Source: Bacteroidota bacterium (GTDB lineage Bacteria; Bacteroidota; Bacteroidia; Cytophagales; Cyclobacteriaceae). Taken from it: a stretch of DNA of 41,764 nt. The notes beneath the pieces are model-generated. The model saw nothing but the letters and a program-made list of their open reading frames with translations. It did not search any database and was not told where the DNA came from. The position numbers and the translations under genes were made by a program. Shown here piece by piece: positions 17,218-26,128 of the stretch (position 1 is its first letter; each line of letters starts with the position of its first letter). Location: the NCBI GenBank assembly GCA_024280115.1, contig JAJRQT010000151.1, positions 1 through 41,764 of the forward strand. The letters run 5' to 3'.

Positions 17218-18906
17218 ATGACAAAAACCAATGAATATGATGCGATTGTAGTGGGCTCTGGTATATCGGGAGGCTGGGCTGCAAAAGAACTTTGCGAAAA
17301 AGGATTGAAAACCCTCATGCTTGAACGAGGCAAAAAGCTGGATCACGTAATCGATTACACCAATACCAACACTCCTCCCTGGGAATTTGCTCACCGCGAT
17401 CAACCCACACAAGCAGATAAGGAAACATATCCCATTCAATCTACTGTATATGCTTTTAAGGAAGCTACAAAACACTTGTGGATCAAAGACCTTGAGAATC
17501 CCTATACAGTGCCCGAAGGTCAACCATTTAGTTGGATAAGGGGAGATCATGTCGGAGGTAGATCTTTAATGTGGGGCCGCCAGGTATATCGATTGAGTGA
17601 TTTGGATTTTGAAGCAAATGCCAAAGACGGTCATGGCGTTGACTGGCCGGTCAGATATAAAGAGATCGCACCATGGTATGACTATGTCGAAAAATTTATT
17701 GGAGTGAGTGGCCAAAAAGAAGGGCTCTCTCAATTACCGGATGGGCAGTTCCTCCCTCCTTTTGACATGAATTGTGTAGAGCAACATGTAAAAAAATCGA
17801 TGGAAGCAAAATGGCCTGATCGCAATCTTACCATTGGAAGAGTGGCTAATATCACACAAGACCACAACGGACGGATAAAATGCCAAAAAAGAAACCTCTG
17901 TTTTCGCGGATGCCCCTATGGCTCCTATTTTAGCACTCAAAGTAGCACCTGGCCGGCAGCAGTGGCTACAGGCAACCTGACCCTTCAACCAGACTCGATG
18001 GTAGAATCCGTAATTTATAACAAGGAAAAAGACAGGGCATCAGGGGTGCGCGTTATTGATGCCAACACGCTGGAAGTCACAGAATACAATGCAAAAGTAA
18101 TATTCCTATGCGCCAGCACGCTGGGCACTACTCAAATATTACTGAACTCGGCCAATGAAAGATTTTCTGATGGCCTTGCTAATAACAGCGGACAATTAGG
18201 ACTAAATCTTATGGATCACCATTATCGGGTAGGCGCATACGGCACCATTGAAGGATTCGAAGATAAGTACTATTTTGGCGGTCGCCCAAATGGTATATAC
18301 ATACCCAGGTTCAGAAATGTTCATGATCAACATCCTGATTTTATCCGTGGATATGGGTGTCAGGGTGGCGCCAGGCGAGAAGGCTGGCACAGCGGAAATC
18401 AGCGAAAAGGATTTGGCGCGGATTTTAAAGACTCTCTGACCAAACCCGGGCCATGGTCATTTGGAATGGGTGGCTGGGGCGAAACCTTGCCAGATGAGAG
18501 AAATAAGGTTACACTCAATAGAGATAAGTTGGATAAATTTGGTTTACCCGCTTTACATATTGATGCAAAATTCAGGGAGAACGAATACAACATGCGAAAG
18601 GACATTAAATCCAGTGCGGCGGAAATCATTGAAAATGCCGGTGGGAAAAATGTCCGGGAGTATGAAGCCGAAGGCATTCCAGGATTTTGTATTCATGAGA
18701 TGGGTACCGCACGAATGGGCCATGATCCCAAAACCTCAGTGCTCAACAAATGGAATCAAAGTCATGACATTAAAAACCTGTTCATCACCGATGGCTCATT
18801 TATGACATCCTCAGCTTGTCAGAATCCGTCGCTTACCTATATGGCCTTTACAGCCCGGGCCGTGGACCACTGCGTGAAGGAGATAAAAAAAGGAAATATC
18901 AGGTAG
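17218..18906 (+). CDS. GMC-family FAD-dependent oxidoreductase (sugar/polyol dehydrogenase type)
   Basis: I take the ATG at 17218 as start, giving 562 residues; an upstream TTG at 17197 would overlap the previous stop and adds a weak leader. An FAD-binding Rossmann motif is immediate (DAIVVGSGISGG, residues 8-19), followed by ERGKKLDH for the adenosine ribose. The GMC C-terminal domain has HEMGTARMGHDPKTS with the catalytic His region, LFITDGSFMTSSACQNPS and the trailing LTYMAFTAR. It is cotranscribed with a gluconate dehydrogenase subunit 3-like gene, the usual pairing for periplasmic sugar or polyol dehydrogenases in Bacteroidota. It lacks its own signal peptide, so export through the Tat leader of the partner (hitch-hiking) is a reasonable guess. 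Substrate unknown. Confidence 0.9.
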   Translation: MTKTNEYDAIVVGSGISGGWAAKELCEKGLKTLMLERGKKLDHVIDYTNTNTPPWEFAHRDQPTQADKETYPIQSTVYAFKEATKHLWIKDLENPYTVPEGQPFSWIRGDHVGGRSLMWGRQVYRLSDLDFEANAKDGHGVDWPVRYKEIAPWYDYVEKFIGVSGQKEGLSQLPDGQFLPPFDMNCVEQHVKKSMEAKWPDRNLTIGRVANITQDHNGRIKCQKRNLCFRGCPYGSYFSTQSSTWPAAVATGNLTLQPDSMVESVIYNKEKDRASGVRVIDANTLEVTEYNAKVIFLCASTLGTTQILLNSANERFSDGLANNSGQLGLNLMDHHYRVGAYGTIEGFEDKYYFGGRPNGIYIPRFRNVHDQHPDFIRGYGCQGGARREGWHSGNQRKGFGADFKDSLTKPGPWSFGMGGWGETLPDERNKVTLNRDKLDKFGLPALHIDAKFRENEYNMRKDIKSSAAEIIENAGGKNVREYEAEGIPGFCIHEMGTARMGHDPKTSVLNKWNQSHDIKNLFITDGSFMTSSACQNPSLTYMAFTARAVDHCVKEIKKGNIR

Positions 18907-19016
18907 TGTCGCCCCCTTCTTCGCCATTCTCAGCTTCCTCCCTGTAGCCAGGAAGGGACTGAGAATCTCTAACTTGCCAGGAATGAAACCCCCACTTTCG
19001 TGAGGATGACAAGAAA
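18907..19016. repeat. GC-richer intergenic repeat with compound hairpin
   Basis: Arms ATTCTCAG (18926-18933) and CTGAGAAT (18959-18966) enclose a second pair, CTTCCT (18934-18939) and AGGAAG (18950-18955). The following CCCCACTTTCGTGAGGATGACA segment resembles dispersed repeats of the GTCATCCTCACGAAAGTGGGG type common in bacterial intergenic DNA. It starts directly at the GMC stop codon and is visibly richer in G+C than its surroundings. Confidence 0.5.
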
Positions 19017-19074
19017 AATAGAATATCATGAGTATTATTGAAAAGGCTAAATAGTATCTGATTATTTCTATCCT

Positions 19075-19186
19075 CATTTTCAACTCAGAACTGTTGAAAA
19101 AACCAACTAATTTCCATAACTTAATAAAACTTTATTTAACCAAACACTTAGCTTACTCCAGCAACCTGCCTAAAACCTAATAGATT
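19075..19186 (+). promoter_or_regulatory. Leader of the frameshifted cyclase gene (intact, MITE-free copy)
   Basis: This sequence matches the orphan leader at 24286-24602 once a 204-bp insertion is removed there: CTCAGAACTGTTGAA, TTTCCATAACTTAATAAAAC and AACCTGCCTAAAACC are shared. It contains a single AACTT at 19118-19122, the empty insertion site. The stretch AACTAATTTCCATAA resembles CACTAATTTCATATAAA in the leader of the cyclase gene at 26258. Confidence 0.6.
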
Positions 19187-19603
19187 ATGTCTGAACGACG
19201 TCTTGCTGCCATCATGTTTACTGACATTGTCGGATACACTGCCCTTATGGGATCAGATGAGGATAAGGCCTTTCAAGTGATTCGCAAAAACCGAAGAATC
19301 CATAAAACACTCATTGAAAAGTACAAAGGTGAATGGCTCAAGGAAATGGGCGATGGTACCTTAGCAAGCTTTTACTCTTCCTCAGATGCTGTGCGGTGTG
19401 CGGACGAAATTCAAAACCTGTCTAAGCAAGAAGACATTTCATTAAGGATAGGTATTCACGAAGATGAAGTGGTATTCTCCGGTGGGGATGTTTACGGAGA
19501 TGGTGTGAATATAGCTTCCAGGCTAGAGTCACAGGCAGCAAACGGAGCCATTTGCATTTCGGGTGCAGTTTATAAAAACATTAAAAATAAACCCGGGAAT
19601 TAA
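19187..19603 (+). CDS. Class III nucleotide cyclase domain, N-terminal fragment of a frameshifted cyclase-TPR gene
   Basis: The 138-residue open frame contains nearly the full class III catalytic domain. The metal-binding Asp13 (FTDIVGYT) and Asp56 (KEMGDG), Lys52 and Asp101 expected for adenine recognition (GGDVYGDGVN), and the transition-state Asn108 and Arg112 are all present. It ends at a TAA right after KNKPGN, where homologues continue. The continuation is in the +1 frame (INAKYIEEKKLKNVEDPIKI), exactly matching the position IKNKTGIKTEFIEEK in the paralogue at 28546. One extra base within or beside CCCGGGA (19592-19598) explains the break. Rejoined, 19187-21230 would encode about 680 residues, the size of its paralogues. 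Confidence 0.75.
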   Translation: MSERRLAAIMFTDIVGYTALMGSDEDKAFQVIRKNRRIHKTLIEKYKGEWLKEMGDGTLASFYSSSDAVRCADEIQNLSKQEDISLRIGIHEDEVVFSGGDVYGDGVNIASRLESQAANGAICISGAVYKNIKNKPGN

Positions 19604-21230
19604 TGCAAAATATATTGAAGAAAAAAAACTAAAAAATGTAGAAGATCCGATAAAAATATACCAGGTAGAATGTGAAGAGATTGATGTGCCCTTTACCAGC
19701 CTGGACGAGCTTGGTTTTGAAAAAAAGACTGGGAATAGCCGTATATATTTTACGGTTGGTAGTCTTATAATACTAATTTTATCTGTGCTTCTATTTCAGA
19801 ATTATTTTCCCGGATTAGAAACAAATAATTCAGATCAATCCATTGCCGTATTATCATTCGAAGATCGTAGCCCTGCACAAGACCAGGAATACCTTGGAGA
19901 TGGTATGGCAGAAGAAATCATGACCATTTTATCCAAAATTAAACCTTTAAAAGTAATCGCCCGCAGATCATCTTTTCAATTTAAAGGCAAAAACCTTGAC
20001 ATTCGTGAAGTTGGAGATCGATTAGGAGTACAACATGTTCTCGAAGGCAGTATTTCGAAGGTAAATAATCGTCTCCGGGTTTCAGCCCAATTGGTAAAAA
20101 CCTCTGATGGCGCCACGGTGTGGTCTGAGGTCTATGACAAAAATATGGATGACATATTTTCGATTCAGAACTTGATTGCTTCTACTATTTTGGAAAACAT
20201 GCATATTAATGTAGGGAATGAGGATATTGATCAATCAATTAAACCATCTACTTATAGTATTGAAGCATATAATCTTTATTTATTGGGCAATCATCAGTTA
20301 ATGCTACATAATCAAAAGTTTGATGATATGGCCTTGTCAAAGGCTATGGCATATTACAGAGAATCTATTGCCCTGGACAGCAATTATGCAGAACCTTATG
20401 CCGGACTTGCCCGTGGATACTATGTATCAACACTATGGTCAGTATCTAAAAAGGCTACCAACACCTTGATTGATTCGGCAAAACTAAATGTTTCAAAGGC
20501 ATTGGAATTAAATAATAGCCTGGCCGAAGCTCATATTATGGATGGATTAATCAAATGGATTTATGATTGGGATTGGAAAGGCGCTGAACTTGCGCTTGAA
20601 CGAGGAATGAACCTTAAACCGAATTCCACTTGGTTACGTTCTGAATATGCCAATTTCCTAACATGTATGGGAAAATTTGATGAAGCCATTTCAATTTGTG
20701 AAAAAACTCTGGAAATAGATCCTGTTTCAGCATCTCCCTATATTGAATTAGCATTTGCATTACGGTTCTCGGGACAAGGAAATAAAGCACTTGAAATGTT
20801 AAAAAGGGGACGAGAAATAGAGCCGAAAAATATGGTGATTTCGATCGGTTTGCTTCATAGTTCTGCATTATGGGGAAGCTATGATGATTTTATGGAAGAA
20901 TGGGCAAATCTGGGATTCCAAAATCCAACACAGGTTCCTACTCAATTACTGCATTTCTTTAGTTATTATTTTGCTGTAATGGGACGTCTGGAAGAGGCAA
21001 CCAAATATTTGGAGGAGCTAAACAAAAGAGCTGTTGACCAATATATACCTAATATGAAGTTTACTCTTGTCTATCTAGGTTTAAAAAATTACGATAAGGC
21101 AATTGAATATATTGAAAAAGCATATATAGAACATGAACCTGGGCTTATCTATTTAAAGGTGCACTATTTTTATGATCCAATCCGAAATGACCCAAGGTTT
21201 GTTAAAATAATAAATGAGATGAATTTTTAA
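19598..21230 (+). pseudogene. C-terminal part of the frameshifted cyclase-TPR gene (membrane helix, TolB-N-like, TPR)
   Basis: This frame continues the cyclase at 19187 after a one-base shift. It holds the end of the cyclase domain (KLKNVEDPIKIYQVE), one membrane helix (IYFTVGSLIILILSVLLF), a TolB-N-like domain (SIAVLSFEDRSPAQDQEYLG) and TPRs to the C-terminus. Its only upstream start is a GTG at 19563 inside the cyclase frame, and no Met occurs before the membrane helix, so independent translation is unlikely. From 19839 on it matches 14231-15622 of the AraC-type gene with no length change. The module shows no further disruption, so the break is recent, a sequencing artefact or, less likely, recoded by ribosomal frameshifting. 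Confidence 0.75.
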
Positions 21231-21420
21231 TGATGGAACAAAATATATCCATTTATTAATTTGTTTTCATTCAATAAAACATTAACTTATTATCATGTTA
21301 TTTCAGCGGATAATAATAATCACTTTTTAACATTTTCGAGTGTTAAAAGGAATTCAGCAGCATATTAATATGTATGCTGCGTATTTGGGTTTATAGTTAT
21401 TTTATTCATTTTTTACTCCA

Positions 21421-24138
21421 ATGAGGGGTTTTGTTACAATATCAATCCTTCTGGTTTTAGTTACCTCAATAAATGCCTGTGCCCAGGATATTCATGGCAG
21501 CCTTACTGGAAGATTGTTTGATGCTAAGGAGCAACCTGTTGAAGGCGCCAACATTATTTTGACAGGACCGAGTATTCAAGGCATAAGAGGTGTTGCATCT
21601 AACCAAAAAGGTGTTTTTAAAATATTCGCCATACCGGTTGGTACTTACCAATTAAAAATAGAACATGTAAGTTATTCGGATTTAGTTATAGAATCTGTTC
21701 TAATACACCTTGGTAAGACCACTGATCTGGGACAAATAGTTTTAGAATCCGGGGAGACGATACTTGATGAAGTTACCATCAAATGGGAAGATCCGATCAT
21801 CAATCAAACTACACATACCATCAGTGGCAACCTAAAAAATAGTTTTTTTGAATCATTGCCAACTTCCAGGGACTATCTATCAACGATAACATTACTACCC
21901 AGGGTAAATGAAAGTGTGTATGGTGATGCTCCGAACATCAGTGGTGGCTCAGGATCTGACAATATGTACTGGATTAATGGAATGAATGTACGACACCCCC
22001 AGAATGCTGCTTCCACAACAAAACTTCCTTTTAATTTTGTGAAGGAAATAGAAGTGTTGCAAAATGGTTTTCAGGCAGAATATGGCAGGTCTTTAGGTGG
22101 CATTGTAAATGTGATCACTCACTCGGGTTCCAATGATTTTAAAGCAGATATTTTCGGTTTTATTACCAATGATTTTCTTGCTGGGGAACCCAAAGAGATC
22201 CCTGGTGTTGAGAAAAAAATCTCTGATTTCACCAAATATGATGTGGGCGTTGGTCTAAGTGGCCCTATCGTTAAAGACAAGTTGTGGTATAATATTGCCT
22301 ATAATTATATCAACACCTCTAAGATGGTCGAAATTTCAGGTTATGAACCTGATAGAGATCAAACTTCTACACACATTCTTGCTGCCAAATTAAATTGGAA
22401 CGTTTGGAACAATACAATTTTTGATTTGTCGCTGATTGCAGACCCAAGCTTTCACAACAATTTTGGCGATGTATTTAGTCCTAATTTTCGGCAAGCGACA
22501 ATCAAAAATATAGATGTCGCCATGTCTGAGCAAAAAGAAGGGAGTATTAATATTTCGTTTTCTATAAAAAAGCAGTTGAATAAAAACAATTTTATCGAGG
22601 GAGTATTCTATTATTCCAATTGGTGGGACAATCTTGAAGGGAAAACGGAAGTGGGGAAAACTGAACCCTTTTTATATGACCTAACAGATTTTAGTGTTTC
22701 AGGAGGCTATGGTATAAGAAATGAAATTATGATGAGGAGGTTTGGAGTTAGGCTGAACAATACGACCACGATTAAAGAGCATCAGCTTAAGTTCGGTATT
22801 GAATTTGAAAGTAATTACATGGATAAATATGATGCACTTATAGATCCGGGAATTATCTTTAAAACTGGCCCTCAGAATTATAGGGTAATTCCTTGGGTGG
22901 TAGATGTATCTCCGGAAAATACAATCCCTGTGGCTTTCATTCAGGATTCATGGCGTATTTCAAAGAGGATCATGCTTAATTACGGACTGCGATGGGAGGG
23001 GCAATATTTAAAAGGGCCCATTGATTCAGTGAATATATCGATATTAGATCAGTTTCAGCCCAGGGTAGGGATAGTAGTAAATCCCGGCGATGTCGGTAAA
23101 AATAAACTCTACAGTTCCTATGGCAGGTATTATGCGCAATTTCCATTATTGGAAACATATGATAAGTTATGCCCCTATTACAATGCCCTCGAATTATATG
23201 ATGAAGACCCACGAAATCCGGAAAGTGAACCTTATGAAATAATTGAATGGGCAACCCCCGATAAACCTCCGGGTGTGTATGGCTCTGAAAAAATCAAAGG
23301 AGAGTATGCGGATGAATTTATTTTGGGATATGACCGGGTTATAAAAAATGATTATCTGTTCAGTGTAAAAGGTATTTATCGAAATACAAAAAACGCCTTG
23401 TGTAATGGCTATGACGATGATGTAATGAAAGTCGGAAACCCCGGAAGAGGAATTCTTGATTTTCTGCCTAAGATAGGACACAAATATAATGCCCTGGAAC
23501 TCACCTTCGGTAAGGTGAAAGGGGAAAGACTAACCGGGTTTGTCTCTTATGTGCTCTCTAAAACTGAAGGAAACTATCCGGGTTTTTATATGCAGGATGA
23601 GATGAGTAGCCAACCGGGAAATTATGTTGGTTTTCAGACCAGGGAGCAGGCTCACAATTCTTATGGATTTTTACCCAATGATAATAGGCATAACCTGAAA
23701 ATAACTGCAAACTATACTTTTGAATTTGGCCTTATTATCGGTAGTTATTTCAATTACATCACCGGTGCTCCATATAATGATTTTGGGCCATCAACATTTG
23801 GCGCAGGCAGAAATACTTATCTTGTTCAGCGAGGAACGGCCGGTCGCCTGCCCAATCGTTGGGATTTAAATTTCAGAGTATTGTATGACTTGAAAATCAA
23901 AAATATTATCAACAGATTTTATCTGGATCTTTACCATGTTGGGAACCCCCGTGAGGTTACCATGGTTAATCAGGTACATTATTTGGATTATATGAAATAT
24001 TCTGAAGGCAACCCGATCAAAAATGAGCACGGTGTTCCTGTTCCGAATACAGATAGTGCAAATCCAAATTATCTGGATCCTTCTGCATTTCAATCGCCGA
24101 TGCGAATTCGATTGGGTTTAGATATCATGTTCAATTAG
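21421..24138 (+). CDS. TonB-dependent outer-membrane receptor with carboxypeptidase-regulatory N-terminal domain
   Basis: The 905-residue protein has a signal peptide (about 1-22, ending NACAQ). An N-terminal carboxypeptidase-regulatory-like beta domain spans about 25-110 (GSLTGRLFDAKEQPVEGANI). A plug domain follows at about 130-240 (YWINGMNVRHPQ; EYGRSLGGIVNVITHSG). The barrel continues to the end with repeated aromatic-ended strands and NYGLRWEGQYL, and finishes RIRLGLDIMFN. There is no neighbouring SusD-like gene, so this resembles the oar-like or peptide/siderophore type rather than a glycan-uptake pair. It sits between the frameshifted cyclase gene and an orphan cyclase leader. The substrate cannot be inferred. 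Confidence 0.92.
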   Translation: MRGFVTISILLVLVTSINACAQDIHGSLTGRLFDAKEQPVEGANIILTGPSIQGIRGVASNQKGVFKIFAIPVGTYQLKIEHVSYSDLVIESVLIHLGKTTDLGQIVLESGETILDEVTIKWEDPIINQTTHTISGNLKNSFFESLPTSRDYLSTITLLPRVNESVYGDAPNISGGSGSDNMYWINGMNVRHPQNAASTTKLPFNFVKEIEVLQNGFQAEYGRSLGGIVNVITHSGSNDFKADIFGFITNDFLAGEPKEIPGVEKKISDFTKYDVGVGLSGPIVKDKLWYNIAYNYINTSKMVEISGYEPDRDQTSTHILAAKLNWNVWNNTIFDLSLIADPSFHNNFGDVFSPNFRQATIKNIDVAMSEQKEGSINISFSIKKQLNKNNFIEGVFYYSNWWDNLEGKTEVGKTEPFLYDLTDFSVSGGYGIRNEIMMRRFGVRLNNTTTIKEHQLKFGIEFESNYMDKYDALIDPGIIFKTGPQNYRVIPWVVDVSPENTIPVAFIQDSWRISKRIMLNYGLRWEGQYLKGPIDSVNISILDQFQPRVGIVVNPGDVGKNKLYSSYGRYYAQFPLLETYDKLCPYYNALELYDEDPRNPESEPYEIIEWATPDKPPGVYGSEKIKGEYADEFILGYDRVIKNDYLFSVKGIYRNTKNALCNGYDDDVMKVGNPGRGILDFLPKIGHKYNALELTFGKVKGERLTGFVSYVLSKTEGNYPGFYMQDEMSSQPGNYVGFQTREQAHNSYGFLPNDNRHNLKITANYTFEFGLIIGSYFNYITGAPYNDFGPSTFGAGRNTYLVQRGTAGRLPNRWDLNFRVLYDLKIKNIINRFYLDLYHVGNPREVTMVNQVHYLDYMKYSEGNPIKNEHGVPVPNTDSANPNYLDPSAFQSPMRIRLGLDIMFN

Positions 24139-24285
24139 ATTGATTGATGTGAGCTATCATTAATAAAACAAGCTATTAATTTTAGATGTCAACCCCGGTA
24201 ATTGAAGAGTTAGAAATTTTGTTACAAAATATAGACCCTCGCTGCCATCTTAGGGCATATAGTTTAATAATATCAATATTCGCTT

Positions 24286-24602
24286 TCCACTCAGAACTAT
24301 TGAATAAACCATTTGATTTCCATAACTTCAGACCTCCAAGACCTATTGCTGAGTATCAACAAGTTACATTACGACATTCGTAAAATGATACTGCCGTCAG
24401 CAATAATGCGAACAATGCAACGGTGCAGTTTTGCGAATCCTATGTGCTTGATAATCAGCATAAAACATAGCAACAAGGTTCTCGGTTTTTAAAAATGTAA
24501 CTATGCAGGTTTACGATAGTCTTGGAGGTCTGAACTTAATAAAACTTTAATTAGCCAAACAATTAGCTTACTCCAACAACCTGCCTAAAACCCAATAGAA
24601 TT
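24286..24602 (+). promoter_or_regulatory. Orphan cyclase leader interrupted by a MITE-like insertion
   Basis: Without 24329-24532 plus one AACTT, this sequence aligns with the leader at 19075-19186: CTCAGAACTATTGAA, TTTCCATAACTTAATAAAAC, AACCTGCCTAAAACC. It leads into a cyclase-like start that stops after 14 codons. It is thus a relic promoter region of a lost cyclase gene. Confidence 0.7.
24329..24532. mobile_element. 204-bp MITE-like element with 14-bp terminal inverted repeats and AACTT target duplication
   Basis: The ends are CAGACCTCCAAGAC on the left and GTCTTGGAGGTCTG on the right, exact reverse complements over 14 bases, with weaker inward similarity (AGTTACATT occurs about 31-42 bases in from both ends). 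AACTT is duplicated at 24324-24328 and 24533-24537. The homologous leader at 19118-19122 has a single AACTT and no insertion, giving an empty site. No transposase gene is inside, so it is non-autonomous and would have moved using enzymes encoded elsewhere. Confidence 0.8.
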
Positions 24603-24647
24603 ATGTATAGAAGACGTCTTGCTGCCATTATGTTTACTGTCCAGTAA
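24603..24647 (+). pseudogene. Relic start of a class III cyclase gene (14 codons then stop)
   Basis: The frame reads MYRRRLAAIMFTVQ and stops. RRLAAIMFT is the exact beginning of the four cyclase proteins, including their spacing from the leader, and the similarity ends abruptly at 24638 just before the catalytic Asp would be encoded. The rest of the gene is absent, so a deletion or recombination removed it. Confidence 0.7.
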
Positions 24648-24742
24648 ATAGCAGGTCCACTATGGCGACCGATAGGTTGCAAAGCATAGGCGTCACAAAG
24701 ACGATTAAAGGATGATTGCTAAAATCGAATTAAGATTATTAT
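24648..24742. other. Short unassigned gap after the cyclase relic
   Basis: These 95 bases lie between the relic and the stop of the minus-strand DUF2911 gene. I see no homology to the other leaders or to the cyclase coding region. Confidence 0.3.
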
Positions 24743-25864
24743 TTACCCTTCCGTTTCATATTTTGAAGTGTCAACGCCGAGTTCTTTCAACAGTTTGATG
24801 GAATTATCTTTTACCCTTTGGGGAGGATTCATAGAGAGCGATTTTTTAAAGGCTTTAATCGCCAGCTTATTTTCTTCCATAGTTTTATAACATTCTCCCA
24901 GGCTGTCAAATGTGTTTGGATCATTGGGATGCTTTTCGGTATTCAATTTAAAATATTCAAGCGCCTTCTCATGTTCTCCTTTTCCCATCTTCGCATAGGC
25001 CAAAAAGTTTAATTGAGCATTGTTAGCCAGTTGAGCAGCTTCATCATATTGGGCTCCGCTATCTTTCCCCATTTGTTCGATGAGTTGGGCTTTGACAAAA
25101 ACAGTATTAAAATTTTTAGTGTTTGCGATTGCCTTGTCTATCCAGGCCAATGCCTCCTCGTGGTTGATGTTATTCTGAACGCAGTATCTGGCCGCGGAAG
25201 TAAATCCCTGCCAGCCAAAACCAGTGACGGATCTCAGCTCATTCCTGGCGTTTGCCAATACGATGTCATTTACATCAAATTCAACTTTAAACGGGAAGCG
25301 TTTCTTTTCCCAGTCCAGAACCACAGTTGCTGACTTATCAGTTATATCAACAAAATCAAAAGTCAGTCTTTCTGTATGAGCGATTTCTTTTGTGCTTACT
25401 TTCACCCTAAGTTGGTCTTCTTGCTGGTTATAGGAATAGCTACCCCACGATGTGGAATTTTTTGAAAATATGATATCCGCAGCGCCGTCTTCATGAATGC
25501 CTATGAAAAATCCATATGTCCCTGCCGGAATAGTTTTGCCTGCTACAGTGGCATCATCAGCAAATGTTATGATGGTATTTTCATTGGCTCCCGCTCTCCA
25601 CGGCGCCTCAGTAGCAGGTCCGAATCCCAGGTTCACATAGCCATAATGGGCTAACTGAGTTCCCCATATTGCTCTTTCTTTCACGGAAGGTCTCGAATAA
25701 TTGATGGTAACCTTTGAGATACCAATTGTCTGGCTCACATTGGCCGCCGGACTTGGCGCTTGTGGAATTGTGATATTTTGTGCTAAAAGATCACCGGAAA
25801 TGAGTTTCGATGATAAGAATAAGCACAAAGCAATTTTAATAATTGTAGGATTAGTCATGGCCAT
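24743..25864 (-). CDS. Exported DUF2911 domain protein with C-terminal TPRs
   Basis: I choose the ATG at 25864 (MAMTNPTIIKIALC), giving 373 residues; a TTG at 25891 would add nine residues. The signal peptide runs to about LLAQ. The N-terminal domain, from about residue 35 to 190, with VTINYSRPSVKERAIWG, APWRAGANENTIITF and IPAGTYGFFIGI, is typical of DUF2911, a periplasmic beta-rich family of unknown function widespread in Bacteroidota. The C-terminal 150 residues are TPR-like helices (EHEKALEYFKLNTEKHPNDP). It is oriented against the surrounding sensor genes. Its role is unknown. Confidence 0.85.
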   Translation of the reverse strand: MAMTNPTIIKIALCLFLSSKLISGDLLAQNITIPQAPSPAANVSQTIGISKVTINYSRPSVKERAIWGTQLAHYGYVNLGFGPATEAPWRAGANENTIITFADDATVAGKTIPAGTYGFFIGIHEDGAADIIFSKNSTSWGSYSYNQQEDQLRVKVSTKEIAHTERLTFDFVDITDKSATVVLDWEKKRFPFKVEFDVNDIVLANARNELRSVTGFGWQGFTSAARYCVQNNINHEEALAWIDKAIANTKNFNTVFVKAQLIEQMGKDSGAQYDEAAQLANNAQLNFLAYAKMGKGEHEKALEYFKLNTEKHPNDPNTFDSLGECYKTMEENKLAIKAFKKSLSMNPPQRVKDNSIKLLKELGVDTSKYETEG

Positions 25865-26128
25865 AATTGTTAGTTTATAAATTGATTTCAATGATAAACC
25901 TATTGAACTAATAAATAAAAAAATATTAAAAATTTGAGTTCTGGGGATAACAATTGATGAATGTAGCTAATCGATGATGAAAGGAGATTTGGTTTTTGTT
26001 ATGATCTGCGAGCTGTAAGGTAAATGGCAAAGGATGAAATGTAAAGGCTAAAAGACAAAAAGGAATTAAATCAAGTTCCAGATTCGATTTTCTAATTTAA
26101 ATCTTCTGAATTGCCCTTCGGAAATTTA
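25865..26128. other. Intergenic region upstream of DUF2911 gene and cyclase 2
   Basis: This is the divergent space between the minus-strand DUF2911 gene and the cyclase leader. Promoter activity for the DUF2911 gene is expected near 25870-25960. No gene or hairpin stands out. Confidence 0.35.

Noticed and set aside
15941..19603. A complete Pycsar operon (PycTM effector plus cyclase)
   Set aside because: The cyclase domain is 2.7 kb away behind an unrelated GMC pair, belongs to a frameshifted TPR-linked gene, and has adenylate-type Lys and Asp. Only a loose association is defensible.
24186..24383. 65-codon frame after the TonB receptor
   Set aside because: It runs across the orphan leader and into the MITE end, so it is assembled from non-coding parts.
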